A stretch of DNA of 12,296 bases from Flavobacteriaceae bacterium (GTDB taxonomy: Bacteria; Bacteroidota; Bacteroidia; Flavobacteriales; Flavobacteriaceae), in assembly GCA_013042255.1 (NCBI GenBank), contig JABDQK010000189.1, positions 1-12,296 on the forward strand. Reading direction: 5' to 3'. A program made the position numbers and the translations under genes. Below the pieces are notes generated by a model. That model did not search any database. It had not been told where the DNA came from and was given only the letters and a program-made list of their open reading frames with translations. Positions within the stretch are counted from its first letter, which is position 1. Every line of letters starts with the position of its first letter. Positions 1-5,756 of this stretch are shown here, one piece after another.

Positions 1-2
1 TT

Positions 3-446
3 AAAGAGCACCAGCAGGCACCACATTTGAGAACACTACAAAAAAAATTGGCGGAAGAGGTGACCACCATGGTTCATTCCAAAGGCGATCTTGAGAATGC
101 GATCAGGGCCAGTACCATCCTCTTTGGCAAATCTACTTCCTCTGATCTCAAATCACTTGATGCATATACCTTCCTGGAAGTCTTTGAAGGAGTTCCACAA
201 GCTGAGATATCCAGAGGGGATATTACCAACGGACTCGACATAATAGCTGCCCTGGCTGCAAATACAGGATTTCTTAATTCCAATGGAGAAGCGAGAAGGG
301 AACTGAAACAAAATTCTATTTCCGTTAATAAGGAGAAGGTTTCCGAGGGGTATATGATCAAAGAATCAGACCTTATCAACGATAGGTATGTTCTCTTACA
401 ACGCGGTAAGAAAAGTTATTTTATTTTAGCCGTTTCTGATAACTAA
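3..446 (+). CDS. tyrS: Tyrosyl-tRNA synthetase, C-terminal part (5' end outside window)
   Basis: Charges tRNA-Tyr with tyrosine in the cytoplasm. Only the last 147 codons are present, and the frame is open to the left edge (reading KEHQQAPHLRTLQ before the internal TTG at 27). The gene is therefore cut by the window rather than starting at 27. The segment KKLAEEVTTMVHS matches the helical linker after the catalytic domain of bacterial TyrS (compare QKRLAEEVTRLVHG in E. coli). The last ~60 residues (from about NSNGEARRELKQ to ILAV) form the S4-type RNA-binding domain, with the typical SISVNKEKV and LQRGKKSYFILAV strands. The HIGH and KMSKS motifs would lie upstream and are not visible. It ends 16 bp from the stop codon of a convergent gene, and I see no strong terminator between them. 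The family call is confident; substrate choice rests on the linker and S4 similarity. Confidence 0.93.
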   Translation, partial: KEHQQAPHLRTLQKKLAEEVTTMVHSKGDLENAIRASTILFGKSTSSDLKSLDAYTFLEVFEGVPQAEISRGDITNGLDIIAALAANTGFLNSNGEARRELKQNSISVNKEKVSEGYMIKESDLINDRYVLLQRGKKSYFILAVSDN

Positions 447-462
447 TATTCAGAATTTAAGC

Positions 463-1440
463 TTAGAGAAACATCAGGTTGCATCCCCGGATGTCGGCAT
501 TATCAAATCGCCCCAGAATTTCAAAACCTCCCTCGGGGCAGAGTCGACCCAGATCCTGGGTAGCGATAAAAGAACATGAATACAGGTTGGCAAGATCAAT
601 TATATTCACTCCACCAGTTCTTCCTGCTTCCATAATGCTTAACGGATCTTCGGTGTCACGGATAAAAACCTCCATCCAGGGAGGGGAATAAAATACCCCT
701 TTGCCTTTTGAGTACGCCTGGGAAAGAAGCTCTGTCATTCCGTATTCGGAATGAACTGTCTTTACCCCGAACGCCTGCCCGATATGTCTGTGAAGTTCTT
801 CCCGAATCAGTTCTTTTCGCTGCCCTTTCATTCCTCCGGTTTCCATAATTATTGTATTCCTTAGTTCCATAGGATGTTGTTCGGCCAGATCCATAAGGGC
901 GAAGGACACCCCTATTAAGAGGGTTTTGGTGTTCTCATCGTCCAATTTTCTGAGAAGATTTGCCAGGCTGGGCAGATTTTTAAGGTAAAACCCACTTTGG
1001 GGATGTCTGCTTAGTTTGATCAGATCCTGCACCATATAAACAAGAGAAGAACCAGATCTTTCCAGGTAGGAAGGGAGCAAGGCCAGAATGCAATAGTCTT
1101 CCGGATTTCCGTAAAAGAGTTCAAAACCCTGGCGAAAACTCTGTTTGTAAAGGTTCAGATCGGCGACTAGATGCCTGCTGGGGAGTGAAGATGTAGTACC
1201 ACTACTGGTAAAAACTATCTCAGGCTCGGTAGAAGAGGAAATTAACTGCTTTTTTCTGAAGAATTCTATAGGTAAAAATGGAATGTCTGAGGGGGTGGTA
1301 ATCACCTCTGGATCTTTGCCAACATATTGGCAAAACTCTCTGTAGACGGGATTATTCAGGTATTGATATTGGAAAACTGAAATGGCTGTCGCATCGAATT
1401 CCTGCTTGTTCTTAATCTTGAAAATCCTGTTGAGGTCCAT
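463..1440 (-). CDS. LuxE-like acyl-protein synthetase / acyl-activating enzyme
   Basis: A 325-residue protein of the LuxE acyl-protein synthetase family, related to the adenylate-forming (ANL) enzymes. Visible motifs: SSGTTS (79-84), like the phosphate-binding TSGTTG loop; YGMTE (233-237), like ANL motif A5; DLGRL (296-300), like the A7 region; and GRFDNADIRGCN (310-321), like A8. The chain stops just after A8, so it lacks the C-terminal lysine-bearing lid of full ANL enzymes, as LuxE does. LuxE in luminous bacteria activates fatty acids within the LuxCDE reductase. There is no luxC, luxD or luxAB here, so bioluminescence is not implied and the substrate is unknown. I place the start at ATG 1440. 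An in-frame TTG at 1449 would add three residues but nearly touches a promoter-like -7 element (1458-1465). It lies 79 bp downstream of a T9SS mini-protein gene on the same strand. Confidence 0.8.
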   Translation of the reverse strand: MDLNRIFKIKNKQEFDATAISVFQYQYLNNPVYREFCQYVGKDPEVITTPSDIPFLPIEFFRKKQLISSSTEPEIVFTSSGTTSSLPSRHLVADLNLYKQSFRQGFELFYGNPEDYCILALLPSYLERSGSSLVYMVQDLIKLSRHPQSGFYLKNLPSLANLLRKLDDENTKTLLIGVSFALMDLAEQHPMELRNTIIMETGGMKGQRKELIREELHRHIGQAFGVKTVHSEYGMTELLSQAYSKGKGVFYSPPWMEVFIRDTEDPLSIMEAGRTGGVNIIDLANLYSCSFIATQDLGRLCPEGGFEILGRFDNADIRGCNLMFL

Positions 1441-1457
1441 GGCGTGCAATGCTTCGC

Positions 1458-1465
1458 CAAAAGTA
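1458..1465 (-). promoter_or_regulatory. Promoter -7 element for the LuxE-like gene
   Basis: On the minus strand this reads TACTTTTG, an exact fit to the Bacteroidota -7 consensus TAnnTTTG, ending 17 nt before ATG 1440. No clear -33 TTG/TTTG lies at the usual distance, so the promoter may be weak, or the gene may be read through from 1843. It favours the ATG over the TTG at 1449. Confidence 0.35.
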
Positions 1466-1519
1466 GTAAATATTAAGCCTGTGAGCTACGGGATTAAAAT
1501 GAGACTGGACTTTGAATTG

Positions 1520-1843
1520 CTATTTAACGACCAGCTTTCTTGTCATGGATTTATGCCTTTCCTTCACTTGTAAAACGTAAACCCCGGGAACCAATCGGGA
1601 AATATTCAGGGAATTGGTGGAGATGCGATCCCTAAGAACAACTTCTCCAAGCACGTCGTATACTGTTATGATCTTGGTGTCATTGTAATCGGATGTGATA
1701 TACACTACATCACTGTAGGCAGGATTTGGATATAATTTGAAATTGGGGATTTCCTGGGAAGGACCAGTTTCAGCCGTAGGTTTTTCCTGGCCATAACTCC
1801 ATAGGGAAACCAATAAGAATGCGGTTAAGTAGAGTATTTTCAT
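1520..1843 (-). CDS. Small secreted protein consisting almost only of a T9SS type A sorting domain (copy 1)
   Basis: A 107-residue protein. Residues 1 to about 19 form a Sec signal peptide (MKILYLTAFLLVSLWSYGQ, cleavage likely before or after the Q). A linker of about 15 residues rich in Pro, Glu and Thr follows, then a type A T9SS C-terminal domain. The domain begins FKLYPNPA and contains the YDVLGEVV and LVPGVYVLQV strands, ending RKLVVK. In known cargo this domain of about 70-75 residues targets a much larger protein through the outer-membrane translocon and is usually removed. Here there is essentially no cargo. It is clearly paralogous to the gene at 2034-2345, which lies 190 bp upstream on the same strand. 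ATG 1843 is preferred; an adjacent in-frame TTG at 1846 would only add one Met. The start codon lies inside a palindrome (see 1842-1865). Function unknown. Confidence 0.82.
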   Translation of the reverse strand: MKILYLTAFLLVSLWSYGQEKPTAETGPSQEIPNFKLYPNPAYSDVVYITSDYNDTKIITVYDVLGEVVLRDRISTNSLNISRLVPGVYVLQVKERHKSMTRKLVVK

Positions 1844-1865
1844 CAATATTGATTTGGGATCAATA
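1842..1865 (-). promoter_or_regulatory. Operator-like palindrome cluster over the leader and start codon of the copy 1 gene
   Basis: Bases 1842-1853 read ATCAATATTGAT, a perfect 12-bp palindrome that includes the start codon. The half-site TATTGAT (1847-1853) pairs again with ATCAATA (1859-1865) across a 5-nt spacer. The same 6-7 nt unit therefore occurs three times in 24 bp. The cluster begins 2 bp downstream of the proposed -7 element and covers the expected transcription start. It could be a repressor site or a leader hairpin masking the start; this is inference only. Confidence 0.4.
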
Positions 1866-1867
1866 CT

Positions 1868-1902
1868 TAAAGGTACCTAAAGACCCCCACTGCCCCCACA
1901 AA
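1868..1902 (-). promoter_or_regulatory. Probable promoter of the copy 1 T9SS mini-protein gene
   Basis: On the minus strand, TTTG (1902-1899) is followed after 23 nt by TACCTTTA (1875-1868). The latter matches seven of eight positions of the TAnnTTTG -7 element. The spacing is at the long end for flavobacterial promoters. The -7 box ends 24 nt before ATG 1843, so this gene may be transcribed separately from its upstream paralogue. Confidence 0.4.
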
Positions 1903-1953
1903 TTGTTGTGAATCAGAGGAATTTGTAGGTGAAAAATTATACCGGAGCATTTC

Positions 1954-1980
1954 GTCGATAAAAAAGAACATTTTATCGAC
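1954..1980. repeat. Perfect 10-bp inverted repeat with 7-nt loop between the two mini-protein genes
   Basis: GTCGATAAAA (1954-1963) and TTTTATCGAC (1971-1980) are exact reverse complements separated by AAGAACA. The repeat lies 53 bp past the stop of the copy 2 gene and about 50 bp upstream of the copy 1 promoter. The stem has only three G/C pairs at its base, and neither strand has a U-tract after it, so it is not a classic intrinsic terminator. It may be a weak terminator, a 3'-end stabilising hairpin or a protein-binding site. Confidence 0.5.
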
Positions 1981-2033
1981 CTGACAATTGAATCCTGGAT
2001 TGTCTTAAGGTGACGAAAATAAGGGGGATATGG

Positions 2034-2345
2034 CTATTTGATGATCAGTTTTCGGGTAGCGGTCTTATTCTTTTCCTGTACCCTGAGAACATATACACCT
2101 GAGTCGAGGTCTGACAAATTCAATTCTTTTCCTAAAATTGTCGTTTCGATAACCTGAGTGCCCAATACATCAAAGATGAGTATTTTTTTAGGCGCATTGG
2201 CTTTGGTTTCAATATAAATCTTGCCATTTGTGACAGGATTGGGATAGAGATTGAATCCCGCAATTTCACCCGGATTTGAAGGCTTGTCCTGAGCAAGTCC
2301 GGTAGAAAAAACCAATAAAAAAGCTAGTAGGTAAAAGTGCTTCAT
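2034..2345 (-). CDS. Small secreted protein consisting almost only of a T9SS type A sorting domain (copy 2)
   Basis: A 103-residue protein with the same plan as its neighbour at 1520-1843. It has a signal peptide (residues 1 to about 19, MKHFYLLAFLLVFSTGLAQ) and a short linker of about 11 residues (DKPSNPGEIAG). A type A T9SS sorting domain follows, starting FNLYPNPV, with FDVLGTQV, LDSGVYVLRV and a terminal RKLIIK. The two mature proteins share QxKP after the signal peptide, YPNP, DVLG, GVYVLxV and the RKLxxK tail, but many other positions differ. They look like an old tandem duplication, not a recent copy. The Lys-rich C-terminus and GVYVL strand are the features recognised in T9SS cargo. 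With no passenger domain, it could be a minimal surface polypeptide or adaptor, or what remains of a larger cargo; none of these can be decided from sequence. ATG 2345 has a good promoter just upstream. Confidence 0.84.
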   Translation of the reverse strand: MKHFYLLAFLLVFSTGLAQDKPSNPGEIAGFNLYPNPVTNGKIYIETKANAPKKILIFDVLGTQVIETTILGKELNLSDLDSGVYVLRVQEKNKTATRKLIIK

Positions 2346-2371
2346 ACTGAGGGGGTTACATAGGTACAGAA

Positions 2372-2379
2372 CAAATATA
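2372..2379 (-). promoter_or_regulatory. Promoter -7 element for the copy 2 T9SS mini-protein gene
   Basis: Minus strand TATATTTG, an exact TAnnTTTG match ending 26 nt before ATG 2345. The nearest TTG upstream is 26 nt away, too far for a normal -33 element. The call therefore rests on the -7 box and its position. Confidence 0.42.
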
Positions 2380-2589
2380 CTTATTTTGAGATTCCATTAT
2401 TGTCACAAGGCTTATTCTAACTAAGAAATTCGATGAAATGCACCTTTATTCCTTTATATATCATTTATCATACCAATATGAAGTCGATTTTGATATAATT
2501 TCTGTTCAATATCTTCTCTGGACCCTTGCAGTTCTAAACCTGCTCTATGTTATAAAATTGTTATGATCAACATTTCGAACTGAGGAATC

Positions 2590-2619
2590 TTTAGGGTGTG
2601 TTATTTATTTATATTTTTG
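2590..2619 (+). promoter_or_regulatory. Probable promoter of the two-component operon
   Basis: A -33-like TTTA (2590-2593) and an exact -7 TATTTTTG (2612-2619) are separated by 18 nt. Transcription would start near 2625, which places the GTG at 2596 outside the transcript and supports ATG 2644 as the start. The rest of the 298-bp gap 2346-2643 is AT-rich, and I see nothing else convincing in it. Confidence 0.45.
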
Positions 2620-2643
2620 ATTGGATCCATAAACCTGGAATTA

Positions 2644-3330
2644 ATGAAGAAGCAAGATATTCGAATCCTCCTGGTTGATGATGAACCAGATATCCTGGAG
2701 ATACTAAAATACAATTTGTCATCTGAAGGCTATCAGGTATCAACAGCTAAAAATGGAGTTGAAGGGGTAGAAAAGGCAAAGAAAAAGAAGCCTCACCTCA
2801 TTATTCTTGATGTGATGATGCCCGAAATGGATGGGATAGAGGCATGCGAAAAAATACGCCATACGGATGGGCTTCAGGATACCATTATAACTTTTCTTAC
2901 AGCGAGGGGTGAAGATTATTCGCAAGTAGCAGGTTTTGACGCCGGGGCAGACGATTATATCACAAAACCTATTAAACCAAAGGTGCTTGTCAGCAAAGTG
3001 AAATCGCTTTTGAGAAGATTAAAGGAAAAAGAGGATCCACAGCCTGAAATTAAAAAGGTTGGAAAAATCGTTATAAATAGGGAAGAATATAAGGTGGTGA
3101 ATGACGGGGAAGAAATTATCCTGCCCCGTAAAGAATTTGAATTACTATCCCTGCTTACTTCCAAACCTGACAAGGTTTTTAAAAGAGAAGTTATTTTAGA
3201 CAAAGTTTGGGGACAGGAAGTGGTGGTTGGCGGCCGGACGATAGACGTACACATTAGAAAACTAAGGGAGAAGATCGGAGACCACCACTTTAAAACGGTT
3301 AAAGGAGTAGGCTATAAGTTTGTATTATAA
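2644..3330 (+). CDS. OmpR/PhoB-family response regulator
   Basis: A 228-residue DNA-binding transcription regulator. The N-terminal receiver domain (about 5-125) has the acidic pair Asp12/Asp13, the phospho-acceptor Asp56 in LIILDVMMPEMDG, the switch Thr86 and the conserved Lys108 in the YITKP motif. The C-terminal winged helix (about 136-228) shows LPRKEFELLSLL, the recognition-helix region GGRTIDVHIRKLREKIG and the final VKGVGYKF wing. All are hallmarks of the OmpR/PhoB subfamily. No key residue is missing and the length is normal. An in-frame GTG at 2596 would add 16 mostly hydrophobic residues not found in the family, so ATG 2644 is the better start. Its stop overlaps the kinase start by 1 nt, so it is translationally linked to its cognate sensor. 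It resembles the flavobacterial PhoB-like regulators, but a phosphate role cannot be read from this locus: no pst or phoU genes are seen. Confidence 0.95.
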   Translation: MKKQDIRILLVDDEPDILEILKYNLSSEGYQVSTAKNGVEGVEKAKKKKPHLIILDVMMPEMDGIEACEKIRHTDGLQDTIITFLTARGEDYSQVAGFDAGADDYITKPIKPKVLVSKVKSLLRRLKEKEDPQPEIKKVGKIVINREEYKVVNDGEEIILPRKEFELLSLLTSKPDKVFKREVILDKVWGQEVVVGGRTIDVHIRKLREKIGDHHFKTVKGVGYKFVL

Positions 3331-4388
3331 TGGCCATACAACTGAGGAAATCCTATAAGTTTGCCCTGAGGTCTTCCTTTTACATTTCTATTTTTCTCCT
3401 GCTTTTAGCTCTTACACTTTTTTACTTTTTATCTCTCTGGAAATACTGGCCAGTTCTGGTCATTGCGATCTTCCTGATCTTTGGCGTTTCTTTTCTTGTC
3501 ATTCAATTTCGGGTTGAGAAATTTATCTATCGGAGGATAAAAAAGATATATGATGATGTTTCACTACTCGAATCCTCATCACTAGCTATGGGCCCTATCA
3601 CTACTGATATGGCGACTCTTACAGAGGAAATTGAAAAATTTGCCAAGGATAAGAGAATTGAAATAGATACTCTGAAAATCAGGGAGGCCTACAGAAAGGA
3701 TTTTCTGGGAAATGTTTCACATGAACTGAAGACGCCGCTGTTTACAGTACAGGGATACATTCTTACCCTTCTTGAAGGGGCTATGGAAGACAAAAAAATT
3801 CGCAAAAAATACCTTCTAAGAGCCAGTAAAGGAGTAGAAAGACTCATTTATATTGTAAAAGACCTCGATCTTATCACAAAATTAGAAGCCGGAGAACTCA
3901 GTCTGGATATTGACAGCTTTGATATTATTGAATTAATCAACAATGTCTTTGAACTGCTCGAAATGAAGGCAGCCAAAAAAAATATCAGCCTTACTTTCGA
4001 TATGGATTACAAGCACCCGATATATGTGCGGGGCGACAGGGAAAAGCTTCAGCAGGTGATAACAAATCTCGTTGTTAATTCTATTAAATATGGACATTCC
4101 GATGGGACTACGGAGGTAAGTGTGGAAGATCTCATTAAAAACAAAGTGATTGTGAGAGTAACGGATAATGGCGAAGGTATTCCTGAAAGCCACCTGCCCC
4201 GCATATTCGAGCGATTTTACCGGATCGATAAGAGTGGTAGCCGGAAAGAAGGAGGTTCCGGGCTTGGTCTTGCCATCGTAAAGCATATTATTGAGGCACA
4301 TGGTGAAAAAATCTATGTGGAAAGTGCCGTGGACGTAGGGTCTGAATTTTCATTTACTCTTGAAAAAGCAAAGAAACCCCGGGAATAG
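3330..4388 (+). CDS. Membrane sensor histidine kinase (PhoR-like, minimal sensor)
   Basis: A 352-residue kinase that should phosphorylate the regulator encoded just before it. Two membrane helices (about 15-35 and 39-59) are separated by only a few residues (LWKYWP), so there is almost no extracytoplasmic sensor. A linker or coiled coil (about 60-120, LTEEIEKFAKDKRIEIDTLKIREA) follows. The HisKA domain has the H-box NVSHELKTP, with phospho-acceptor His131. The HATPase domain has the N-box (LQQVITNLVVNSIKYG, Asn250), the G1 box DNGEGIP (279-285), the F-box IFERFYR (292-298) and the G2 box GSGLGLAIVKH. All catalytic residues appear intact. I see no PAS domain and no clear HAMP consensus between the membrane and the H-box. 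It could sense the membrane itself or act through a partner protein. Start ATG 3330 overlaps the regulator stop (ATAATG). Confidence 0.94.
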   Translation: MAIQLRKSYKFALRSSFYISIFLLLLALTLFYFLSLWKYWPVLVIAIFLIFGVSFLVIQFRVEKFIYRRIKKIYDDVSLLESSSLAMGPITTDMATLTEEIEKFAKDKRIEIDTLKIREAYRKDFLGNVSHELKTPLFTVQGYILTLLEGAMEDKKIRKKYLLRASKGVERLIYIVKDLDLITKLEAGELSLDIDSFDIIELINNVFELLEMKAAKKNISLTFDMDYKHPIYVRGDREKLQQVITNLVVNSIKYGHSDGTTEVSVEDLIKNKVIVRVTDNGEGIPESHLPRIFERFYRIDKSGSRKEGGSGLGLAIVKHIIEAHGEKIYVESAVDVGSEFSFTLEKAKKPRE

Positions 4389-4413
4389 TTCCAGCAGCCT
4401 TTTTCGAAATACG

Positions 4414-4421
4414 TAGTTTTG
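4414..4421 (+). promoter_or_regulatory. Promoter -7 element for the trmB operon
   Basis: TAGTTTTG exactly fits TAnnTTTG and ends 22 nt before the GTG start of trmB. A -33 element is not evident. It would let trmB be transcribed independently of the two-component genes that end 26 bp earlier at 4388. Confidence 0.4.
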
Positions 4422-4429
4422 TAAAAACC

Positions 4430-4441
4430 AATTCCGGAATT
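4430..4441. repeat. 12-bp perfect palindrome just before the trmB start codon
   Basis: AATTCCGGAATT lies between the proposed transcription start (about 4428) and the GTG at 4444. It could be an operator or a small leader hairpin near the ribosome site. About three perfect 12-bp palindromes are expected by chance in a window this size, so only its position is suggestive. Confidence 0.3.
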
Positions 4442-4443
4442 TT

Positions 4444-5121
4444 GTGGGGAGCAAGAATAAACTCAAAAGATTTAAAGAAAACGAATCCTTTCCCAATGTG
4501 TTTCAGCCTTTGCGGGAAGAAGTCCTTAAGGGCTTGTTTCCCCACAAAGGAAACTGGGCTGAGGTTTTCGGTAACGATAACCCTCTGGTGGTGGAACTCG
4601 GCTGCGGAAAGGGGGAATACACAATCGGACTCGCAAGGATGCATCCCGAAATTAATTATATCGGGATCGACATAAAGGGCGCCCGCCTGTGGAGGGGGGC
4701 TAAAACGGCATTAGAGGAATCCCTTGAAAACGTCATTTTTATCAGATCGCAGATTAGCCTGATCGATGAATTATTTGCCCAGGGAGAAGTATCTGAGATC
4801 TGGATCACATTTCCCGATCCGCAGATTAAGTTTAAAAGGACAAAACACAGGCTGACGAATCTCGAATTCTTAAAAAAGTACTCCCTGGTTTTACAACAAA
4901 ACGGGATAGTACATCTGAAGACCGACAGTGAATTTATGCATGGTTACACCCTTGGAATACTCCAGGCCAGGAATATGGAAATTCTTTATTCCAATCACGA
5001 TGTATACAAAAACGAGGGGAGTCCTAAAGAAGTTCTGGAAATTCAGACCTTTTACGAAAATCAGTATCTTGAGCTGGGTAAACCAATCACCTATTTAAAA
5101 TTCAGGATGCCTGCTTTATGA
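4444..5121 (+). CDS. trmB: tRNA (guanine-N7-)-methyltransferase
   Basis: A 225-residue SAM-dependent enzyme that methylates G46 in the variable loop of tRNAs. Visible motifs: the SAM-binding loop VVELGCGKGEYT (49-60), GIDIKGARLWRGAK (74-87), the substrate/catalytic strand ITFPDPQIKFKRTKHRL (121-137), and LKTDSE (158-163). The C-terminal QTFYENQY contains the TxYE element of TrmB. Length and motif order are those of a complete enzyme. The start is GTG: the protein then begins MGSKNKLKRFKENESF, the usual N-terminus of flavobacterial TrmB, and no in-frame ATG lies nearby that would keep it. Its stop overlaps the next gene by 4 nt (ATGA), so it heads a three-gene operon with a LysE-type exporter and an alkyltransferase-like protein. 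Confidence 0.96.
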   Translation: MGSKNKLKRFKENESFPNVFQPLREEVLKGLFPHKGNWAEVFGNDNPLVVELGCGKGEYTIGLARMHPEINYIGIDIKGARLWRGAKTALEESLENVIFIRSQISLIDELFAQGEVSEIWITFPDPQIKFKRTKHRLTNLEFLKKYSLVLQQNGIVHLKTDSEFMHGYTLGILQARNMEILYSNHDVYKNEGSPKEVLEIQTFYENQYLELGKPITYLKFRMPAL

Positions 5122-5756
5122 CCCATCTCCTAATATTATTCTTTGTCACTTTTTCTGCAGCTTTTATGGCGACAGTCCCACCGGGCCTGCTAAACATGAA
5201 TGCTGCTAAAACGAGTGTGGAAAAGGGGAAGAATAACGGGATCATTTTTAGCCTCGGGGTATCAACGATGATCATGATGCAGGCCTACATCGCTGTGCTG
5301 ATTTCCAAGTTCCTTTACAATAACCCTGAAATCATCGATCTGTTGATGAAAATAGCTGTCGGGATCTTCGCCTTTTTTGCTATTTACTTCTTCATTATGG
5401 CCAAACGGTTTAAGCCCAAGAAGATCCGGATAGAAAAAATAAGCAAAAAGAACAGCTTTTTTAAAGGGATGCTTTTGGCTGCTTTGAATTTACTGACGAT
5501 ACCGTATTACAGTGGCCTCAATGTGATGTGGAATGCCTCTGGATGGATTAAATTTGAAGTTTGGGATATTGCCACGTTTGTACTTTCTGCCGGAATGGGA
5601 ACCTTCACTGTGCTTTATCTCTATACCTTTTATTTTAATAAACTGGAATTGAAGAATAAGACCTTTTCCAGAAATTCCAACTATATCCTTAGTGGCCTGA
5701 TGGTTATTTTACTTTTAATTACCCTAATCCGCTTATACAACAGTGATCATGGATAA
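5118..5756 (+). CDS. LysE-family (RhtB-like) membrane exporter
   Basis: A 212-residue integral membrane protein of the LysE translocator superfamily, whose members export amino acids or related small molecules. About six hydrophobic segments are visible: roughly 4-24, 41-64, 73-95, 115-135, 150-172 and 188-207. The motif VPPGLLNMNAAK (20-31) at the end of the first helix matches the family's conserved PGP/N region. A basic cytoplasmic loop (KRFKPKKIRIEKISKKN) divides the two halves, as in the family. The substrate cannot be assigned. It overlaps trmB by 4 nt upstream and the ATL gene by 8 nt downstream, so the three are very probably co-transcribed and translationally coupled. No chemical link to tRNA methylation is obvious; the pairing may be only shared expression. 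Confidence 0.85.
   Translation: MTHLLILFFVTFSAAFMATVPPGLLNMNAAKTSVEKGKNNGIIFSLGVSTMIMMQAYIAVLISKFLYNNPEIIDLLMKIAVGIFAFFAIYFFIMAKRFKPKKIRIEKISKKNSFFKGMLLAALNLLTIPYYSGLNVMWNASGWIKFEVWDIATFVLSAGMGTFTVLYLYTFYFNKLELKNKTFSRNSNYILSGLMVILLLITLIRLYNSDHG

Noticed and set aside
27..446. A separate 139-residue gene starting at TTG 27
   Set aside because: The same frame is open to base 3 with clear TyrS residues, so this is an internal codon of a gene cut by the window edge.
463..1440. Part of a bioluminescence (lux) operon
   Set aside because: Only a LuxE-like gene is present; luxA, luxB, luxC and luxD are absent and the neighbours are unrelated.
2457..2497. Inverted repeat TATATCA / TGATATA with a 27-nt spacer upstream of the two-component genes
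   Set aside because: AT-rich 7-mers with a long spacer are likely by chance, and it is far from the predicted promoter at 2590-2619.
2596..2643. GTG-started 16-residue N-terminal extension of the response regulator
   Set aside because: It would add a hydrophobic segment not seen in OmpR/PhoB regulators, and the likely -7 box (2612-2619) lies inside it, so it is probably untranscribed.
3933..4301. 122-residue open frame antisense to the histidine kinase
   Set aside because: It lies opposite the conserved HATPase motifs and shows no recognisable domain or promoter; a shadow frame.
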